From positions 1 to 64,000 of the forward strand of contig NZ_KB907976.1 in assembly GCF_000382265.1 (NCBI RefSeq): a stretch of 64,000 bases of DNA, written 5' to 3'. The notes beneath the pieces were generated by a model that saw only the letters and a list, made by a program, of their open reading frames with translations, did not search any database and was not told where the DNA came from. Made by a program: the position numbers and the translations under genes. This document shows, piece after piece, positions 60,800 to 64,000 of the stretch. The DNA is from Yoonia vestfoldensis DSM 16212 (GTDB taxonomy: Bacteria; Pseudomonadota; Alphaproteobacteria; Rhodobacterales; Rhodobacteraceae). The first letter of the stretch is position 1, and the number at the start of each line of letters is the position of its first letter.

Positions 60800-62395
60800 T
60801 CAGCGGGATTCGGTGACGACATCACGCAACCAGACTTCGACACGCCGGTTGATGCGGCGGCCATTGGCCGTTTCGTTGCAGCTGAGAGGAGAGATTTCCC
60901 CAAAGCCCACGGCGCGTACAGGCAGGTCATCGGACGCAAGCGACGGTGCAACAGCGAACAGTGCCTGACGGACCTCCTCGGCGCGCTGCTGGCTGAGAGC
61001 GAGGTTGGAGTCACCGTCACCGATGGAATCCGTGTAGCCGATCAACAAAAGCTCTTTGTTGGTGATGTCGCTGGTGGCAAGCAGGTTGGCAAGGCGCACG
61101 ATGTCATCCTGCGCACGCGCATCAAGCTGCGACGACCCCAACGCAAAGCGGAAAGTGATCGACGAACGGTCAGCCGCCGTCAGAGATTGTGTCATTTCGC
61201 GCAGCTGCGGCAGGGTGACTTCGACATCATCGGTCAGGATCGACGCAAGATACCGCAGGCCCTGTTCGTTGTTGGACTGGAACGAAATGCCCAGATCGAC
61301 ATATCCCGCATCGCTGACCACGGCTTGTGCGGCTGGCGTTTCAAGGAACTGCATCAACCGGGTCAATTGCGCCGGTGCCGTCGCGTTGTCGCTGTAGGCA
61401 TAAAGCCGGCGGCTCAACGGGTATTCTTCGGTCTTGATGGTGAACGGCGTGGCCTGCACCTGAATGCCGCAAACGCCGCGGACAGCCAGAATCTTGGCAT
61501 CACCGGCATCGGCAAGGCTGGTCACGCCGATGCCAAGCGGGTCGGACGCAACGGCCTCTGCGAGGGCAGCATCTGTTTCGGTGCGCAGGGTGGTATCAGA
61601 GACGCGCAGTCCGGCCGGTTCCATGACCAATTGATCGAAAACCACGCCCGTACCGCTTTCGGGGTCGCGGCCATAGACGTTGATCCGCGCGGACGGACCG
61701 CCGACATCGGCCCAATTCGTAACCTCACCGGCAAAGATACGGGCCAGGTCGGCCTCGGAAATGGCACGGACCGGGTTTGACTGCGATGTGATCGCGACCA
61801 GCGCATCCAGCGCGAAAATCGTCTGCTGTTCTTCTGTGGTCGGATCGCCCTTTCCGGCGCTCGCAAAAGCGCGTCCTTCCGCCTCTGATACGGCGCGGGT
61901 CGAAACGGCCAAAGCCGCATTGCCAGCAATGACATCGGCGATGCCTTGCGCCGACCCGACAGCCGCCAGCGTGATTGACGCGGCTTCTCTTTCGGCTTCG
62001 TCCAGCAGGCTGATCGTCGTTGTATTGCCTGACTGCCCGGTGACATTCGCAGCACCGCCAAAGTCTGCGCTGAACGCGGTGATCAGGTCGCTGAACACGC
62101 CAGAGATGAGCCCCGCCGAACCGGCGATCGCAAAGCTTTCGGCAGTGGTGTCGATCTCGGGGCAGGCTTCACCGTCGCAGGTCACCAGAAAGGCGTTCAC
62201 TTCAAGCGATCCGAAAACAGTGCCGAGAACGTAGACCGATCCGTCATACGACAACAATTCTCCGCGCAGGGTCAGTTCGCCGTCAAGACTGTTCAGCGTC
62301 ACGTCTTGTGCGGCAACGGCTGTCGCAAGTGACAGACAGACCCCCGTCCCGAGCGCGAGCGTCGCAGGCCAGCGAAATAGAGATTGCTTTGTCAT
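60800..62395 (-). CDS. PstS-like phosphate-binding domain fused to OmpA C-terminal domain
   Basis: A 531-residue periplasmic protein. A signal peptide ends near ATAVAAQ. About residues 35-380 form a PBP-like domain of the PstS type (FAIAGSAGLISGVFSDLITAF, EADLARIFAGEVTNWADVGG, INVYGRDPESGTGVVFDQLV). About residues 405-525 form an OmpA-like peptidoglycan-binding domain, with ELLLIGYTDSIGDGDSNLALSQQRAEEVR (parts) and NGRRINRRVEVWL. Such a fusion would hold a ligand-binding protein at the cell wall. Start ATG 62393-62395 has GGAG upstream. The bound ligand may be phosphate or a similar anion. Confidence 0.85.
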   Translation of the reverse strand: MTKQSLFRWPATLALGTGVCLSLATAVAAQDVTLNSLDGELTLRGELLSYDGSVYVLGTVFGSLEVNAFLVTCDGEACPEIDTTAESFAIAGSAGLISGVFSDLITAFSADFGGAANVTGQSGNTTTISLLDEAEREAASITLAAVGSAQGIADVIAGNAALAVSTRAVSEAEGRAFASAGKGDPTTEEQQTIFALDALVAITSQSNPVRAISEADLARIFAGEVTNWADVGGPSARINVYGRDPESGTGVVFDQLVMEPAGLRVSDTTLRTETDAALAEAVASDPLGIGVTSLADAGDAKILAVRGVCGIQVQATPFTIKTEEYPLSRRLYAYSDNATAPAQLTRLMQFLETPAAQAVVSDAGYVDLGISFQSNNEQGLRYLASILTDDVEVTLPQLREMTQSLTAADRSSITFRFALGSSQLDARAQDDIVRLANLLATSDITNKELLLIGYTDSIGDGDSNLALSQQRAEEVRQALFAVAPSLASDDLPVRAVGFGEISPLSCNETANGRRINRRVEVWLRDVVTESR

Positions 62396-62741
62396 ATGGT
62401 CGTACTCCTTGGAAAACTTTGTCTCTGATTGGGGCACGAAAAACGCCTCAATTGAGCCTAAAATCGTTCGTTTCTGCGGCAGCACGCTCTTTGTTTCCAA
62501 ATGGTGCACGAAGGCCACCGTTCCGCCGCTGCACCAGGACCACTGGATCGGGCCCTCGGGTCTTCGAAAGTATAGTTTTTACGCTTTTGCCGCGTCCGTT
62601 ACTGTTGCAGCCCCCATATGGCGCACCTATATACACGCCAACGTCGGGTCAGTGATCGACGCTGTGACACGCATGAAACTGGCGCGGGTGCCGAAATGGG
62701 TTCGCGCTGCTCAAACCGCCTAAAGTAGAGGGATTTGAAAA
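62396..62741. other. 346-base intergenic region upstream of dnaK
   Basis: Divergent promoter region between the PstS-OmpA gene and dnaK. It has T-rich stretches (GTTTTTACGCTTTTG near 62576) and the heat-shock promoter candidate listed at 62605. I see no gene with a convincing start and no other structured element. Confidence 0.5.
62605..62633 (+). promoter_or_regulatory. Candidate RpoH (heat-shock) promoter of dnaK
   Basis: TTGCAG at 62605-62610 followed after 15 bases by CCTATATA at 62626-62633 resembles the alphaproteobacterial sigma-32 consensus (CTTG region and CCTATAT). It lies 108 bases upstream of the dnaK start, a common distance. The match in the -35 part is partial. Confidence 0.5.
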
Positions 62742-64000
62742 ATGGCCAAAGTGATTGGTATCGACCTTGGGACGACCAACTCCTGTATCGCGATCATGGA
62801 CGGGTCTAAGCCCCGCGTGATCGAAAACGCCGAAGGCGCGCGCACGACGCCGTCGATCGTCGCCTTCACCGACGACGAACGCCTTGTCGGTCAGCCTGCG
62901 AAACGCCAGGCCGTAACCAACCCCGAAAACACGATTTTCGCCGTCAAGCGCCTGATCGGGCGCCGCTTTGACGACGCCGATCTTGCCAAGGACAAAAAGA
63001 ACATGCCATTCACCGTCGTTGACGGTGGCAATGGCGACGCTTGGGTGCAGGCGCGTGGCGAGAAATATTCGCCCAGCCAGATTTCCGCGTTCATCCTCGG
63101 CAAGATGAAAGAAACCGCCGAAAGCTATCTTGGCGAAGAAGTGACGCAAGCCGTCATCACCGTGCCCGCCTATTTCAACGACGCCCAGCGTCAGGCCACC
63201 AAGGACGCCGGTAAAATTGCCGGTCTGGAAGTGCTGCGCATCATCAACGAACCGACAGCTGCGGCGCTGGCCTATGGTCTCGACAAGAAAGAAAGCAAAA
63301 CCATCGCGGTCTATGACCTTGGCGGCGGTACTTTCGACGTGACCATTCTGGAAATCGACGACGGCCTGTTCGAAGTGAAATCCACCAACGGCGACACTTT
63401 CCTTGGCGGTGAAGATTTCGACATGCGGATCGTCAACTACCTTGCCGACGAGTTCAAGAAAGAGAACGCCGTCGATCTGACCAAGGACAAGATGGCCCTT
63501 CAGCGTCTGAAGGAAGCTGCTGAAAAAGCCAAGATCGAACTGTCCTCGTCGTCCAGCACCGAAATCAACCAGCCATTCATCTCGATGGGGTCGAACGGCC
63601 AGCCGCTGCATATGGTCATGAAACTGACCCGTGCCAAGCTGGAAAGCCTTGTCGGCGATCTGATCAAGGCGTCGCTGAAGCCTTGCCAGGCCGCGATCAA
63701 GGATGCGGGCCTGTCCACATCCGACATCGACGAGGTCGTTCTGGTCGGCGGCATGACCCGCATGCCCAAGGTCAAGGAAGAAGTGTCCAAGTTCTTTGGC
63801 AAGGAACCGCATCAGGGTGTGAACCCTGACGAAGTCGTCGCCATGGGTGCCGCCATTCAGGCCGGCGTTCTGCAAGGCGACGTCAAGGACGTGGTCCTGC
63901 TCGACGTGACGCCTTTGTCGCTCGGGATCGAAACGCTGGGTGGCGTGTTCACCCGCCTGATCGACCGTAACACGACGATCCCTACCAAAAAGTCTCAGGT
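62742..64000 (+). CDS. dnaK: Molecular chaperone DnaK, partial (3' end outside window)
   Basis: The first 419 codons of Hsp70 are present, covering the whole ATPase domain and the start of the substrate-binding domain. It begins [18 protein letters not shown]/phosphate motifs include [13 protein letters not shown] near residue 195 and [12 protein letters not shown] near 333, and the linker region [20 protein letters not shown] begins near 383. RBS AGAGGG lies before the ATG. A strongly conserved housekeeping gene that anchors this end of the window to the chromosome. Confidence 0.97.
   Translation, partial: MAKVIGIDLGTTNSCIAIMDGSKPRVIENAEGARTTPSIVAFTDDERLVGQPAKRQAVTNPENTIFAVKRLIGRRFDDADLAKDKKNMPFTVVDGGNGDAWVQARGEKYSPSQISAFILGKMKETAESYLGEEVTQAVITVPAYFNDAQRQATKDAGKIAGLEVLRIINEPTAAALAYGLDKKESKTIAVYDLGGGTFDVTILEIDDGLFEVKSTNGDTFLGGEDFDMRIVNYLADEFKKENAVDLTKDKMALQRLKEAAEKAKIELSSSSSTEINQPFISMGSNGQPLHMVMKLTRAKLESLVGDLIKASLKPCQAAIKDAGLSTSDIDEVVLVGGMTRMPKVKEEVSKFFGKEPHQGVNPDEVVAMGAAIQAGVLQGDVKDVVLLDVTPLSLGIETLGGVFTRLIDRNTTIPTKKSQ

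Noticed and set aside
62649-63875. Long open frame antisense to dnaK (408 codons)
   Set aside because: It lies exactly opposite the conserved dnaK reading frame. Such antisense frames are a well-known artefact of dnaK codon use and were once misnamed as glutamate dehydrogenase.
1-64000. CRISPR arrays, prophage or integrative element
   Set aside because: No regularly spaced repeats, phage structural genes, integrase or attachment-site pair is visible. The only mobile DNA is the IS end at 1-280; the tRNA-Thr has no adjacent integrase.

Overview
The window is about 62 percent GC by eye and looks like chromosomal DNA of a marine Rhodobacteraceae bacterium (Roseobacter group). This rests on gene content and order: the hemD - mitofilin-like gene - hemY block divergent from tsaD-gpsA, the rnd-kdsD-lptC-lptA-lptB-hpf-ptsN run, core-2/I-branching glycosyltransferases of the Rhodobacterales type, and sulfur-oxidation genes beside a YeeE/YedE transporter. 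There is one tRNA (Thr, CGT), one partial insertion sequence at the left edge, and no rRNA or CRISPR array that I can see.

Layout. 1-280: end of an IS3-family element. 352-1535: an ABA4-like membrane protein divergent from a TetR regulator. 1532-13952: a carbohydrate-type ABC importer (CUT1 family) and a tightly overlapping catabolic operon with a histidinol-dehydrogenase-like enzyme, an SDR, a LacI regulator, a bicupin, an alpha/beta hydrolase, an RraA-type aldolase and three SnoaL/NTF2-like proteins. 13949-15274: UDP-glucose dehydrogenase. 15459-19136: sulfur transporter, cytochrome c, FccB-type flavoprotein, SoxY and SoxZ. 19345-23637: a BCCT transporter and a periplasmic RidA / cytochrome c / flavin amine oxidase operon. 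23812-34034: an outer-membrane barrel and a 2207-residue DUF11 repeat protein in one operon. 34490-43663: housekeeping genes (tRNA-Thr, hemY, hemD, tsaD, gpsA, ahcY) and small conserved genes. 43779-50957: an HD hydrolase, a GGDEF-EAL protein, RNase D, LPS precursor and transport genes, hpf and ptsN. 50954-59675: surface-polysaccharide genes (sulfotransferase, three glycosyltransferases, galU, kdsB, cysQ) and a polysaccharide-export permease. 59722-62395: a periplasmic protein and a PstS-OmpA fusion. 62742-64000: dnaK, cut by the window end.

How the parts work together. The 1.5-14 kb locus reads as uptake and stepwise breakdown of an unidentified small organic compound, with its own LacI regulator and repeated candidate operator sequences at the divergent promoters. 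The 21-23.6 kb triad suggests a periplasmic amine dehydrogenase that passes electrons to a cytochrome c, with RidA handling the imine product. The adjacent BCCT carrier has lost most of its betaine-binding aromatic box. The sulfur genes resemble a sulfide-oxidising module (FccB plus a SoxYZ carrier). The polysaccharide genes, the PAPS-type sulfotransferase and CysQ together suggest a sulfated surface glycan. GalU and Ugd in the same window could supply UDP-glucose and UDP-glucuronate. The strongest candidates for undescribed biology are the SnoaL-rich catabolic operon, the periplasmic amine-dehydrogenase triad and the DUF11-barrel pair.
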